The notes: generated from the sequence alone by a model not told the origin. A stretch of 64,000 nucleotides of DNA from Neisseriales bacterium (GCA_016699915.1 CP064990.1:620001-684000); one strand, 5' to 3'; positions 1 to 9,466 are shown, counted from the stretch's first letter. Program-made: numbers and translations.

Positions 1-371
1 GCTGTTGCTAAAGCGTAGATAAAGCCTGCGCAAACTGCTTGGATATCAAAAGCTGGGGTAGAACCTTCAAGGCCCAATTTTTGTTGCACAATGCACGCGG
101 TACTAGGAAAAATAATATCTGGCGTTGTGGTCGCCACAATCAATAAATTAATTTGTTGGCGCTGCTCAGGCATATCAGTAAAAATTGCTTCAGCAGCACG
201 GCAAGCCAAGTCGCTAGTTAATTCATCTGGCGCTGCAATGTGGCGTGCCTGAATACCTGTACGGCTGACAATCCAGTTATCGCTTGTTTCCACCTGTAAA
301 GCTAGTGCATCGTTAGAGACACGATGGCTCGGTAAATAACCGCCCGTAGCAATCACTTTCGAATAAATCAT
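1..371 (-). CDS. fabH: 3-oxoacyl-ACP synthase III, N-terminal part (cut by window edge)
   Basis: Condensing enzyme that starts fatty acid synthesis by joining acetyl-CoA to malonyl-ACP. My translation of the minus strand starts at the ATG ending at 371 and gives a FabH N-terminus (MIYSKVIATGGYLPSHRVSN) with the conserved SRTGI turn and the active-site cysteine in QAVCAGF. The rest lies off the left edge. It starts 21 bases after the plsX stop, the classical plsX-fabH order, so the two are probably cotranscribed from upstream of rpmF. Confidence 0.93.
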   Translation of the reverse strand, partial: MIYSKVIATGGYLPSHRVSNDALALQVETSDNWIVSRTGIQARHIAAPDELTSDLACRAAEAIFTDMPEQRQQINLLIVATTTPDIIFPSTACIVQQKLGLEGSTPAFDIQAVCAGFIYALAT

Positions 372-392
372 ATAGACTATTTTATGTCATCA

Positions 393-1403
393 TTACGTAC
401 CCGCCATGCTCTCAGCATGCTGGGCAATATGTTTAACAATATGCTGATGTACGGCAAGGTAAGCATGTACCAGCGCGTAATAAAATCCCTGTTCATCAGC
501 ACTGCCGTGGCTTTTTACAACCAATCCACGTAATCCAAGTAAGCTTGCACCATTATAGCGACGTGGATCCAACCGAGCTCGCACATGTTTTAAAGTCGGT
601 AACGCAGCCAATGCACAACAGCGACGCCACCATGTTTTATTAAATTCTTCATGAAGAATTCCCGAAATCAAATGGGCTAAACCTTCCGAAGTTTTTAAAG
701 CAATATTTCCCGTGAAACCATCTGTGACAACAACATGAACAACACCAGAAAATAAATCATTGCCTTCTACATAGCCTTGGTAGTTTAGATCAGAATTTAG
801 CATCAATTCACGCGCACGCCGCAAAGTATCGCTACCTTTGGTTTCCTCTGTACCTATATTTAATAACCCAATTTTTGGGGATGCTATCTTTTCAGTAGCA
901 CGCATTAATTCAGCGCCCATCAATCCAAATTGTAAAAGTTGATCAGGTGTTGCATCAAGATTTGCCCCCAAATCTAATACACAAGTAACCCCATCTAACC
1001 GAGGGATGAATTTGGCGATCGCTGGACGATGAATATTTGGTAACATCTTGAGCACAAAATAGGCCATTGCCATCAAGGCACCAGTATTCCCTGCTGAAAT
1101 GGCAGCTTGTGCCCTGTTTTCTTTGACCTGCTCAATCGTTATTCGCATTGAGGAATCTTTTTTACTGCGCAGTGCCACTTGAGGCGACTCATCCATCTTC
1201 ACAATCGTGCTAGCATGCTGTATCGTTAAACGACCCTCTAAAAAAGGCATTTGACTCGCTAAAACTTGGTGCAATAGTTTTTTGTCGCCTACAAGGATTA
1301 ATTTTGCGTCAGGATAGTCTTTTAAAAAACGTATAGCAGCCGGAACAGTAGCAGCCACTCCTTTATCCCCGCTCATCGCATCTACCGCAAGCATCACTGT
1401 CAT
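393..1403 (-). CDS. plsX: Phosphate acyltransferase PlsX
   Basis: PlsX converts acyl-ACP to acyl-phosphate, the acyl donor for the first step of phospholipid synthesis at the membrane. The 336-residue product opens with LAVDAMSGDKG (family signature close to AVDAMGGD) and carries a GNTGALMA stretch and the VVTDGFTGNIALK motif typical of the family. Length is normal. It lies between rpmF and fabH, the standard proteobacterial ribosomal-protein/lipid cluster. The ATG at 1403 gives the expected N-terminus. Confidence 0.95.
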   Translation of the reverse strand: MTVMLAVDAMSGDKGVAATVPAAIRFLKDYPDAKLILVGDKKLLHQVLASQMPFLEGRLTIQHASTIVKMDESPQVALRSKKDSSMRITIEQVKENRAQAAISAGNTGALMAMAYFVLKMLPNIHRPAIAKFIPRLDGVTCVLDLGANLDATPDQLLQFGLMGAELMRATEKIASPKIGLLNIGTEETKGSDTLRRARELMLNSDLNYQGYVEGNDLFSGVVHVVVTDGFTGNIALKTSEGLAHLISGILHEEFNKTWWRRCCALAALPTLKHVRARLDPRRYNGASLLGLRGLVVKSHGSADEQGFYYALVHAYLAVHQHIVKHIAQHAESMAGT

Positions 1404-1438
1404 CAGTTTAGCCAGTCAAAGAGTATTGGTTTTGTATC

Positions 1439-1630
1439 TTATGCTTTATCTGCTACTTTTTTATCAGCAATAACCTTGCGACCTCTATAAAATCCGCTTG
1501 GGCTGATATGATGTCGCAAATGTGCCTCGCCTGTATTTTGCTCACTAGCCAACTGTGGCGCAGTAAGAAAATCATGCGCTCGACGCATATTACGCCTAGA
1601 AGGTGATTTTTTATTCTGTTGAACGGCCAT
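1439..1630 (-). CDS. rpmF: 50S ribosomal protein L32
   Basis: Small basic protein of the large ribosomal subunit. The 63-residue product from the ATG at 1630 begins MAVQQNKKSPSRRNMRRAHD and contains LTAPQLA, GEAHLRHHIS and GFYRGRKV, matching L32 throughout. A longer reading frame extends to 1681, but the extra 17 residues have no L32 counterpart, so I use the internal ATG. The yceD (DUF177) gene usually found just upstream is absent: the next gene, maf, is divergent and about 95 bp away. Confidence 0.95.
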   Translation of the reverse strand: MAVQQNKKSPSRRNMRRAHDFLTAPQLASEQNTGEAHLRHHISPSGFYRGRKVIADKKVADKA

Positions 1631-1724
1631 AGATATATCCCTTGATCTATCAAGTCTTGATAAAATGAACGGTAAAAACAATTCTCCATGCTACAATTTA
1701 TCGTCTATCTTGTCAAAGTAAAGC

Positions 1725-2321
1725 ATGCGCCTTATGCAGATTGTTTTAGCCTCAACCTCCCCCGCGCGGCAACGCCTATTAACCCAATGCCATGTGCTAT
1801 GTAATGTTGCATCACCCAAAGCTGAAGAAGTTTTTTTGCCTACCGACCCACCCAAAAAAACGGTTCTACGTTTAGCGCGTCTTAAAGCACAATCCGTTGC
1901 TGTGGATTACCCTAATACCTTGATTATTGGCGCTGATCAATTGGCTTATTGTGATCAGCAATTATGGGGTAAACCACATTCACTTCATCATGCTATCGCA
2001 ATGCTGCAAAAACTATCAGGTCATCGCTTACGCTTTTACACCGCTTTTGCGCTTTTGAATACAAAAACGGGGCAAATTCATCAATACTGCGAAACAACCG
2101 ATGTTGTTCTACGAAACCTCACTTTATCTCGTATCAACTATTACCTTAAGCAAGAGCCTAGCGCTTTAAATTGTGCGGGCGCGATTAAAGCAGAAGGTTT
2201 GGGTGCTTTATTGATTCGATCCATTCATCCCAAAAAAGATCCCAATGCGCTTATTGGGTTACCGATTTTGACGCTCTTCGATTATTTGGAAAAGGCTGGT
2301 TGGTCAATACTTGACACCTGA
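1725..2321 (+). CDS. yceF: Maf/YceF-family nucleotide pyrophosphatase
   Basis: Maf proteins hydrolyse non-canonical or methylated nucleoside triphosphates as house-cleaning enzymes. The product opens with IVLASTSPARQRLL, the family's phosphate-binding start, followed by KAEEVF and IIGADQLAYC with the catalytic aspartate. Position divergent from rpmF-plsX-fabH is that of E. coli yceF (7-methyl-GTP type), which supports the symbol; substrate preference is inferred from context only. At 198 residues it has family length. It runs straight into the methyltransferase gene 10 bases on. Confidence 0.88.
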   Translation: MRLMQIVLASTSPARQRLLTQCHVLCNVASPKAEEVFLPTDPPKKTVLRLARLKAQSVAVDYPNTLIIGADQLAYCDQQLWGKPHSLHHAIAMLQKLSGHRLRFYTAFALLNTKTGQIHQYCETTDVVLRNLTLSRINYYLKQEPSALNCAGAIKAEGLGALLIRSIHPKKDPNALIGLPILTLFDYLEKAGWSILDT

Positions 2322-2331
2322 TATTTGATCT

Positions 2332-3033
2332 ATGGCAGCAACCCTTTACATCATTCCAACACCTATTGGATCAAGCAATACACCTTGGTTACTTGAGACC
2401 CAACGCGACCAAATTTTACACCTTCGCTATTTTGCGGTTGAAGTACCTAAAACGGCAAGGCAGCACTTAAGGGCGCTTAATTGGCCAGTACCTTTATCAT
2501 CGCTGACCTTATTAACCGTCAATAAAAATAGCACCGCAGTAACTTTGGCGCCTTTATTGGATTTGTTAGCCTCAGGGGAAGACATAGGCCTGTTATGCGA
2601 AGCAGGATGCCCTGCTATTGCTGACCCGGGCGCCTTACTCATTGCCCAGGCACATGATCAGGGTCAACGTATCCTTCCGCTTATTGGACCTTCTGCTATC
2701 TTAATGGCTTTGATGGCTTCAGGCATGCCAGCTCAACGCTTTACCTTTCATGGTTACTTACCTAAATTTGCCACTCAACGCATCATTGCGCTTCGCGCTT
2801 TAGAAAAAGAATCGCTAGAACGTGATGCCACACAAATCTTTATCGAAACCCCCTATCGCAATGATGCTTTATTAAATAGCTGTATCAATACCCTGCGACC
2901 AACAACAAGGCTAGCCATTGCGTGCGAATTAACCTTACCAAACCAAACGATCATCAGTTGCTTGGTAAAAAATTGGCCACCCTTGCCAGCTCTTCATAAA
3001 AAACCTTGTGTATTTATGCTCTATGCAGCTTAA
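2332..3033 (+). CDS. SAM-dependent methyltransferase, tetrapyrrole methylase/RsmI-like family
   Basis: A 233-residue member of the tetrapyrrole methylase fold. It shows LYIIPTPIG near the N-terminus, GLLCEAGCPAIADPG in the middle and LIGPSAILMALMASG, the SAM-binding elements of RsmI-type rRNA methyltransferases. It is shorter than RsmI proper. In betaproteobacteria such a short paralogue commonly follows maf, as here (gap 10 bp). Substrate unknown. Its last 20 bases overlap the end of the convergent mutT gene. Confidence 0.82.
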   Translation: MAATLYIIPTPIGSSNTPWLLETQRDQILHLRYFAVEVPKTARQHLRALNWPVPLSSLTLLTVNKNSTAVTLAPLLDLLASGEDIGLLCEAGCPAIADPGALLIAQAHDQGQRILPLIGPSAILMALMASGMPAQRFTFHGYLPKFATQRIIALRALEKESLERDATQIFIETPYRNDALLNSCINTLRPTTRLAIACELTLPNQTIISCLVKNWPPLPALHKKPCVFMLYAA

Positions 3034-3433
3034 AAAGCCCTGGCGTTAAATCTTTCATTAAAGCTATATTAGCCTCAAGGATAGGTGAAACCGTTAAATT
3101 TTGCGGGTTCTGCCAACTTAATAGCTGCTTTTCTTGGGCAACAGGGGTGCCTTGCCAATTGTTGATCAGAAAAAAATATAGTTGTACCGTTGTGTGGCGA
3201 GGATAGCAAAACGTCTCCATTTTCCATAATTGGGCATTTTGAATCACTATCCCAATTTCTTCCATTAATTCGCGCTTTAAAGCAGCTACAGGGGTTTCAT
3301 GTGACTGAATTTTACCACCCGGAAATTCCCAATAACCCGCAAAGCTTTTACCCCTAGGGCGCGTATTTAAGAGCACATGGCCTGCTTCATTCATCAAAAT
3401 ACCCACTGCAACTGGTATTACCTTATTATGCAT
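3014..3433 (-). CDS. mutT: MutT-type Nudix hydrolase (8-oxo-dGTP diphosphatase)
   Basis: Sanitises the nucleotide pool by hydrolysing 8-oxo-dGTP. The 139-residue product has a full Nudix box: GKIQSHE followed after seven residues by RELMEEIGI (pattern GX5EX7REUXEEXGU). The preceding WEFPGG is typical of MutT. The frame continues to a normal MutT length (E. coli 129 aa). The 3' end overlaps the convergent methyltransferase gene. Other Nudix substrates cannot be excluded from sequence alone. Confidence 0.88.
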   Translation of the reverse strand: MHNKVIPVAVGILMNEAGHVLLNTRPRGKSFAGYWEFPGGKIQSHETPVAALKRELMEEIGIVIQNAQLWKMETFCYPRHTTVQLYFFLINNWQGTPVAQEKQLLSWQNPQNLTVSPILEANIALMKDLTPGLFKLHRA

Positions 3434-3456
3434 ATTGATAAGGATCCCATAAAAAC

Positions 3457-4323
3457 TTACTCAATATTTTGAATCTGCTCGCGCATCTGCTCAATTAAAA
3501 CTTTCAAATCAACCGATTGATGAATAATAGTGTTAGAAACCGATTTGGCTGCTAACGTATTCGCTTCACGATTTAATTCTTGCATGAGAAAATCTAACCG
3601 CTTACCTATCACACCGCCATGCTTCACAACTTCTATTAAGGCACTCAAATGCATATGAAGTCGCTCAATTTCTTCGGTAACATCTATTTTTTGGGCAAAT
3701 AAGGTAAATTCTTGTTGAATACGCTCTTCATTAACATGCCCCAAAGCTTCTTTTAAACGTAATTGCAGCTTTTGCAAATAACCATCCAAAACTTGAGGCA
3801 AAGCTTTTTGGATGGCCTCAATAATCTTGAGCATATCTTGGCTATGTTGCTGTAAAAAATGTTGGATTTTTTGACCTTCATGGTGGCGACTTGCTAGCAA
3901 CTGATCTAGAGCCTCTTTCATCCCTTCAGTAAGATGTGTATGCAACGCCTGCACATTAATTTGTGGATGACGCAATACACCTGGCCAATGTAGTAAAGTG
4001 CCAACGCTAAGTGGCTGCAAAGTTTTGTCCTGTGCTTGAATCTGTCGACTTAACGCTAAAACATGGGCTAAATAGGCTTCATCAATATCCACGACACGCT
4101 CTTCTTCTGACATCGGATCCCATGCAATACGACACTCCACTTTACCACGCAAAATTTTGTCTGCAATTAGATCGCGTAATACGGGCTCTAGCGTACGACA
4201 ATTCTCTGGTAAGCGTATTTGGATATCTAAATAGCGATAGTTCACCGAGCGTAAAACAATATTGATGCGATAATACGCCCATGCTTTGTCAACTGAAGCA
4301 AAACCCGTCATGCTTGATAACAT
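3457..4323 (-). CDS. yicC: YicC-family endoribonuclease-like protein
   Basis: YicC proteins are conserved bacterial proteins; E. coli YicC has been reported as an endoribonuclease. The 288-residue product begins MLSSMTGFASV, the near-invariant MTGFA start, and ends with the conserved C-terminal block containing GKRLDFLMQELNREANTL and LKVLIEQMREQIQNIE. A longer frame reaches 4344, but the ATG at 4323 places the family start correctly. The usual neighbour gmk is missing here and was not found elsewhere in the window. Confidence 0.9.
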   Translation of the reverse strand: MLSSMTGFASVDKAWAYYRINIVLRSVNYRYLDIQIRLPENCRTLEPVLRDLIADKILRGKVECRIAWDPMSEEERVVDIDEAYLAHVLALSRQIQAQDKTLQPLSVGTLLHWPGVLRHPQINVQALHTHLTEGMKEALDQLLASRHHEGQKIQHFLQQHSQDMLKIIEAIQKALPQVLDGYLQKLQLRLKEALGHVNEERIQQEFTLFAQKIDVTEEIERLHMHLSALIEVVKHGGVIGKRLDFLMQELNREANTLAAKSVSNTIIHQSVDLKVLIEQMREQIQNIE

Positions 4324-4410
4324 CCTAAATCCCCTTATTTTCATCGTGATTTATTATATGCTCTTGCTCCACTATACTGATGCTTTTTTAAAGATGGGCT
4401 AATTTAACCT

Positions 4411-5406
4411 ATGCTAAGCCCCAACTCGCCTTGGCGCATTTGTATTGCACCAATGCTCAATTGGACAGATCGGCATTATCGCTATTTGATGCGACAGATC
4501 ACACGTCACACACGTCTTTATACTGAAATGGTCACAGCAAACGCCTTATATTTTGGTCAAGCCGATAAACACCTTACTTTTGATCCCATTGAAATGCCAC
4601 TAGCATTACAAATTGCTGGAGATGAGCCTAAAAAATTAGCTTACTGCGCGCAATTGGCGCAAAAATGGGGTTACGCTGAAGTGAATTTAAACGTTGGTTG
4701 CCCAGCATTACGTGCACAACAAGGCAATTTTGGTGCCTGCTTAATGCATCAAGTCAATCGTGTTAAAGAAGGTATTGACGCCATGCGACAAGCAAGCGAC
4801 ATTGAATTATCCATAAAGCATCGTATTGGTTTAGATAATGCGACAGACTACGATTTTTTGACACATTTTGTTGGTACATTATATGAAGCAGGCTGTCAAA
4901 CTTTTATTGTGCATGCAAGAGTAGCGCTACTGAATGCTTCGCCCAAAAAAAATCGGCAAGTGCCTCCCTTACAGTACGATTGGGTGTATCGGCTCAAACA
5001 AGATTATCCCAGCGCCACGATTGTAATCAATGGAGGCATTCAAACCATCGAAGCGATGTATCAGCATTTAAATCATGTAGACGGTGTCATGATTGGACGC
5101 AAAGCCTATCGCGAACCTTACTTTTTTGCTTTAATTGATCAAGCTTTCTTTGGCAAAGAAGCAACACCGCCCGATCGATTAAGTCTTGTTCAAATCATGT
5201 CGAACTATATTCGCCGAGAAATTCCTAATCCAAGTATCGCTCTAATTCGTACCATCACAAGACATATGCTACATCTTTATCAAGGAGAACCGGGCGCAAA
5301 ATATTGGCGCTGGCAACTATCTAATCTAGATAAAAGCATTTGCCAAGACCCGAATTGGTTAGACCAAATCGCCCAAGGAATCGATCATCACAAAGCTTCA
5401 TCATGA
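4411..5406 (+). CDS. dusA: tRNA-dihydrouridine synthase A
   Basis: Flavoenzyme that reduces uridines 20/20a in the tRNA D-loop. The 331-residue product starts with IAPMLNWTDRHYRYLMRQIT, has NVGCP and GNFGACLM around the catalytic cysteine, SIKHRIGLD, FIVHARVALL and the FMN phosphate-binding INGGI and VMIGRKAY motifs. HARVALLNASPKKNR.VPPL is the DusA-specific loop, separating it from DusB and DusC. The last 19 bases overlap the convergent ddl gene. It stands alone downstream of the divergent yicC. Confidence 0.93.
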   Translation: MLSPNSPWRICIAPMLNWTDRHYRYLMRQITRHTRLYTEMVTANALYFGQADKHLTFDPIEMPLALQIAGDEPKKLAYCAQLAQKWGYAEVNLNVGCPALRAQQGNFGACLMHQVNRVKEGIDAMRQASDIELSIKHRIGLDNATDYDFLTHFVGTLYEAGCQTFIVHARVALLNASPKKNRQVPPLQYDWVYRLKQDYPSATIVINGGIQTIEAMYQHLNHVDGVMIGRKAYREPYFFALIDQAFFGKEATPPDRLSLVQIMSNYIRREIPNPSIALIRTITRHMLHLYQGEPGAKYWRWQLSNLDKSICQDPNWLDQIAQGIDHHKASS

Positions 5407-6416
5407 TGCCCTATAAAGCGCTTTTGAGCTAATTGGCAAATTGTTAGACATAGCTTAGCAAAAGAAATACCTGAAGCTGTAGCTGCTTGGGGTAGTAAAC
5501 TTTGTTGCGTCATCCCTGGCAGCGAATTAATTTCTAAACACCATAATTGACCCGATTCATCTAAACGAAAATCGGTTCGACTATAGCCGTATAAACCTAA
5601 TGCTTCATGTAATACTTCAGCGTAGCGTTTAGCTTGTTGCGCAATTTTGGGTGTGACGTCTGCTGGAAATATTTCACGCACTACACCTGGTTGATATTTG
5701 GCTTGGTAGTCAAATTCACTATCTTTGGGTAAAACAATTTCACCCACTGCAAGGGCTTGGTGATCTAAAACCCCTGCCGTTATTTCTCGCCCCGCGATAA
5801 ACTTTTCAATGATGACCGCTTCATCAAATTGTTTAGCGCGATGAATAGCTGCACTCAAGGCCGCTTGATTGCGAACCACCGATAGACCAACCGTAGAGCC
5901 TTGCTGATTGGGCTTAACGATAAGCGGTAAACCTAATAATGAAATGATATCTTCTTTATGGTTTGGGTCAGCTAATATCCAATCGGGCGTTGGAATTTGA
6001 TGACATGCCATGATTTTTTTGGATAAAGCTTTATCAAAGGCACAAGCGCTGGCTAAATGACCACTACCAGTGTAAGGTTTTTTGATCAAATCGAAAAAAG
6101 CTTGCAATGTACCATTTTCGCCAGAACCACCGTGAAGCGCTAAAAAATAAACATCCACATCCTTTAATTTAGGCGATGTCATCACATTATCGATAAAGGT
6201 TAGCCAAGAAAATACTTGCGTTGGAGGGGGGGTATCCCCAATGCCAGTTTTTGCTAGTCTTACTTCGTCCTTGGCACTTAATAAACCCGAAGCCGTATCA
6301 ATCATGAGCGTTTCAACAGCAATACTGCGCAAGGCTTTGGCAATTTGGAAGCCACTTGCAATTGAAATATCGCGCTCTTCGCTATCTCCTCCCACTACCA
6401 CAGCTACTTTCATCAT
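5388..6416 (-). CDS. ddl: D-alanine--D-alanine ligase
   Basis: ATP-grasp enzyme making the D-Ala-D-Ala dipeptide of peptidoglycan. The 342-residue product has VVVGGDSEERDIS (family V.GG.S.ER..S), ALHGGSGENG, PLIVKPNQQGST, IIEKFIAGREIT and the ending block CLEINSLPGMT with the Mg-binding E and N residues. In most proteobacteria ddlB lies inside the mur/fts division cluster; here it follows glmS on the same strand with a 27-bp gap. Both supply cell-wall precursors. Start may be 6416 or the adjacent ATG at 6413. Confidence 0.93.
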   Translation of the reverse strand: MMKVAVVVGGDSEERDISIASGFQIAKALRSIAVETLMIDTASGLLSAKDEVRLAKTGIGDTPPPTQVFSWLTFIDNVMTSPKLKDVDVYFLALHGGSGENGTLQAFFDLIKKPYTGSGHLASACAFDKALSKKIMACHQIPTPDWILADPNHKEDIISLLGLPLIVKPNQQGSTVGLSVVRNQAALSAAIHRAKQFDEAVIIEKFIAGREITAGVLDHQALAVGEIVLPKDSEFDYQAKYQPGVVREIFPADVTPKIAQQAKRYAEVLHEALGLYGYSRTDFRLDESGQLWCLEINSLPGMTQQSLLPQAATASGISFAKLCLTICQLAQKRFIGHHDEAL

Positions 6417-6443
6417 CCATACCCTATTTAAAAAAAATTCGCC

Positions 6444-8270
6444 CTATTCCACCGTAACACTTTTGGCTAAATTTCGAGGTTTATCGACATCGGTGCCACG
6501 GGTAAGCGCCGTATGGTAGGCTAATAACTGTACCGGAATCAGATGGATAATGGGTGACAAAATATCAACATGGCGCAGCAGGCGAATCATTCGTACGCCA
6601 GGCGATTCTACAAAACGACTGTCTTGATCAGCAAAAACAAATAATTCTCCACCTCTAGCCTGTACTTCTTGCATATTGGCTTTCACTTTTTCAAGAAGCT
6701 TATCATTTGGTGCAATCACTACAACGGGCATCGCTTCATCAATAAGCGCTAAGGGGCCATGCTTTAATTCTCCAGCAGGATAAGCTTCTGCATGAATATA
6801 GGAGACTTCTTTGAGCTTTAAAGCGCCTTCAAGCGCTACAGGATAATGAATGCCACGCCCCAAAAAAAGGGCATGGGCTTTACTAGCCAATATTTGTGCC
6901 CAACTTGCAATTTGTGGCGCAAGATTTAAGACATGTTGGACGGAACCGGGGAGTTTTTCTAAGGTTTGCAAGTATGGTTTAAATGCTTCAGATCCCAAGC
7001 TTTGTCGTTGTTGAGTCAAAGTAATAGCCAAAGCAAATAATGCAACAAGTTGTGTTGTGAGGGCTTTAGTCGAGGCTACCCCAATTTCTAGGCCAGCTCT
7101 TGTATAAAAAACAAAATCGCTGGCACGTGGAATAGCGCTTTCTTTGACATTACAGATGGCAAGGCAAGCACGATGACCTCGTAAGCGTGCAACTTTTTGT
7201 GCTTCTAAGGTATCCAATGTTTCACCAGACTGGGAAATAGTTACAATTAAATGCTTAGGGTTCACATAAGCATCGCGATAACGATATTCGCTTGATATTT
7301 CAACCGCACAAGGCAATTTAGCAATGGACTCAATCCAATATTTTGCTATCAGACCCGCATAATAACTGGTTCCACAAGCTAGGATTTGAACGCCTTCAAT
7401 AGTTCTAAAATCTTGATCGGTTGCGCCGAATAAAGCTGGCGTAAATCCGTGATCTTCAATCGCTTCGATAGTATCAGCCAAAACCATGGGCTGCTCATAG
7501 ATTTCTTTTTGCATGAAATGTTGGTATTGACCCAATTCCATGGTAGTTAAGAGCAGTTCGCTTTGTCGAACGAGTCGTTCGACAGGATCACCCTGAACAT
7601 CAACAATATGGATAGTTTTAAGGGTTATGCGTGCCATGTCACCTTCTTCTAAGAAAATAATGCGACGCGTCACGGATAAAATAGCGGATAGATCGGAGGC
7701 AACAAAATGCTCGCCCTCTCCTATCCCAATTAATAAAGGGCAACCATGTTGTACAGCAATCATTTCTTCGGGTTTATCGGCTGCTATCACACAAATCGCA
7801 AAAGCGCCTTGTAGTTGACTTACCGTTTGGCGTACGGCACCCAATAAATCACCTGATGATTGGTAAAAGTCATCAATAAGGTGAGCAATAACTTCGGTGT
7901 CGGTTTGGGAAATAAATTGATAACCGCGTCGCATCAGTGATTCACGATGCATTTCATAGTTTTCAATAATACCGTTATGGACTAGCGCAATGCGATTATT
8001 AGAAATATGCGGGTGAGCGTTACTCTCGGTAACCCCACCATGCGTTGCCCAACGGGTGTGACCAATACCCAAGCAACCCGTGATGTTAGTTTCTTGAATG
8101 AGCGATTCTAGTTGCGCGACTCGGCCAACTTGGCGTGCACAGTATAATTTGCCATGATCTAGAGTTGCAATACCTGAAGAATCATAACCGCGATATTCCA
8201 AGCGCTTGAGTCCATCAATAAGTAACGCAACTATATCTCGGCTGGCAACAGCACCTATTACACCACACAT
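6444..8270 (-). CDS. glmS: Glutamine--fructose-6-phosphate aminotransferase
   Basis: Makes glucosamine-6-phosphate, the entry to UDP-GlcNAc for peptidoglycan and lipopolysaccharide. The 608-residue product begins MCGVIGAV with the Cys1 nucleophile after Met removal, has RLEYRGYDS, HTRWATHG and NGIIEN in the class II glutaminase domain (about 1-220), two SIS domains (about 290-430 and 460-600; SQSGETLDTL, VASTKALTTQ) and the conserved end DKPRNLAKSVTVE. Full length, no lesions. Promoter-like sequence lies 55-60 bases upstream. I saw no glmS ribozyme in the short leader. Confidence 0.97.
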   Translation of the reverse strand: MCGVIGAVASRDIVALLIDGLKRLEYRGYDSSGIATLDHGKLYCARQVGRVAQLESLIQETNITGCLGIGHTRWATHGGVTESNAHPHISNNRIALVHNGIIENYEMHRESLMRRGYQFISQTDTEVIAHLIDDFYQSSGDLLGAVRQTVSQLQGAFAICVIAADKPEEMIAVQHGCPLLIGIGEGEHFVASDLSAILSVTRRIIFLEEGDMARITLKTIHIVDVQGDPVERLVRQSELLLTTMELGQYQHFMQKEIYEQPMVLADTIEAIEDHGFTPALFGATDQDFRTIEGVQILACGTSYYAGLIAKYWIESIAKLPCAVEISSEYRYRDAYVNPKHLIVTISQSGETLDTLEAQKVARLRGHRACLAICNVKESAIPRASDFVFYTRAGLEIGVASTKALTTQLVALFALAITLTQQRQSLGSEAFKPYLQTLEKLPGSVQHVLNLAPQIASWAQILASKAHALFLGRGIHYPVALEGALKLKEVSYIHAEAYPAGELKHGPLALIDEAMPVVVIAPNDKLLEKVKANMQEVQARGGELFVFADQDSRFVESPGVRMIRLLRHVDILSPIIHLIPVQLLAYHTALTRGTDVDKPRNLAKSVTVE

Positions 8271-8296
8271 AATCTCATGATCTCGAATTACAACAA

Positions 8297-8340
8297 TATA
8301 CTGATAATTTGCATTGAATAGACTGTATTATACTGATAAT
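8297..8340 (-). promoter_or_regulatory. Putative glmS promoter with a 12-bp direct repeat
   Basis: Reading toward glmS, a perfect TATAAT occurs at 8332-8327, about 57 bases upstream of the start codon, but no good -35 box lies 16-18 bases upstream of it. The 12-mer TATACTGATAAT (plus strand) is present twice, at 8297-8308 and 8329-8340, 32 bp apart, about three helical turns, and the second copy overlaps the -10 box. This could be an operator or a duplicated -10 region; no regulator is recognised. Confidence 0.4.
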
Positions 8341-8534
8341 GAGTAAAACTATCGGTCGAAATTATTGCAATCAACTCAGCTTAATTTTGCTTATTTATTA
8401 TTTAAAAAAACTTGTGCTAAGCGCTAGATAAGAACGATAATTGGTGCTTTGTGGTAAAAAAAGGGAAGATTTAATCTTCAAATCGTTTTTTTATTTAAGA
8501 AATCATACAGCCAAAAGGTCGTAGGGAGAGTTCT
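8341..8534. other. AT-rich intergenic spacer between glmS and the accessory island
   Basis: No gene found. It contains a short perfect hairpin sequence, GAAGATT-T-AATCTTC at 8465-8479, followed by a run of T residues, possibly a weak terminator or the edge of the island. A Shine-Dalgarno-like GGGAGAG at 8524-8530 serves the GTG start at 8535. No tRNA fragment or obvious attachment repeat was seen. Confidence 0.45.
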
Positions 8535-9466
8535 GTGGCATTGCATTTAAAAAAAACCGTTTTGGATTACTTAAAGGAACGCGCCGATGAAAGATTTACT
8601 GCCCGAGAAATTGCAGAGTGGATATTTGCTACGTATCCCGAAGAATGTCGAGCCAAAAAAGATAGAAGTCAGGTATTAAAAACCGACATGGATCTAGTCC
8701 AACAAATCGTTAGTGAAATTGGTGCATATATACCACCTTGCCAAAAAAACGAACCACAGTTGAAAATAACTGATGATAAACCACGAAAATTTTACTACTC
8801 AATATTATCATTGGACGCTAACGAAGCATTAATGGCAGAAAATCCAAGAGAGCAGATCATTGTGATAAGTGATAAAAAAATAATAATGAACATGCAATGT
8901 ACCCATTAATTTCCCAATATTTAAATAAAGAATTGGGTGTGTTTTCGAAACGCATCAACGAAAAACGCTCATCAAACAGATTGCATGAGAGAAAAAGCAA
9001 CCATTGGCTGCACCCCGATATTGTCGGAATAGAAGATTTAGGCGTTGAATGGCACCGTGAAGTTCGTGACTGCGTGCAAAAATATTCAGATAAATGCTCT
9101 AAATTATGGTCGTTTGAGGCTAAAATGGAAATTAATCGATCAAATGTACGTGAATGTTTTTTTCGGGCAGTTTCCAATTCATCGTGGGCTAATTATGGCT
9201 ACCTAATTGCCAAAAAGATCACTGGCCAGGGCACACTTAAGGAATTAAGGCTGCTATTTGCGGCACATGGTATTGGTTTAATTCAATTGGATACAGATAA
9301 TCTAATCAAAAGCCAGATTTTAATTCCTGCACGTGAACGCGATGCTATTGATTGGGATATGGTCAACCGACTATCAAAAGAAAACTCAGATTTTTCTGAA
9401 TACGTAAGATTGATAAAAGAATTTTGTTTAACGGGCAGATTAAAATCAACTGACTGGGATCTCTAA
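8535..9466 (+). pseudogene. COG2958/HrgA-like protein, split by a one-base frameshift
   Basis: Two overlapping frames encode one protein. The first (8535-8909, GTG start) gives an N-terminal winged-helix-like region (LKKTVLDYLKERADERFTAR). The second carries the conserved C-terminal region (SKRINEKRSSN, WLHPDIVGIEDL, WHREVRDCVQKYSDK, KLWSFEAK, FFRAVSNSSWANYGYL, VLIPARER-like). I know this pattern from COG2958/HrgA-type proteins, often linked to restriction genes; function is not established. Adding one A to the A7 run at 8874-8880 joins the frames (SDKKNNNEHAMYPL) into 310 residues. Likely decayed island cargo; a sequencing indel or slippage is possible. Confidence 0.75.
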
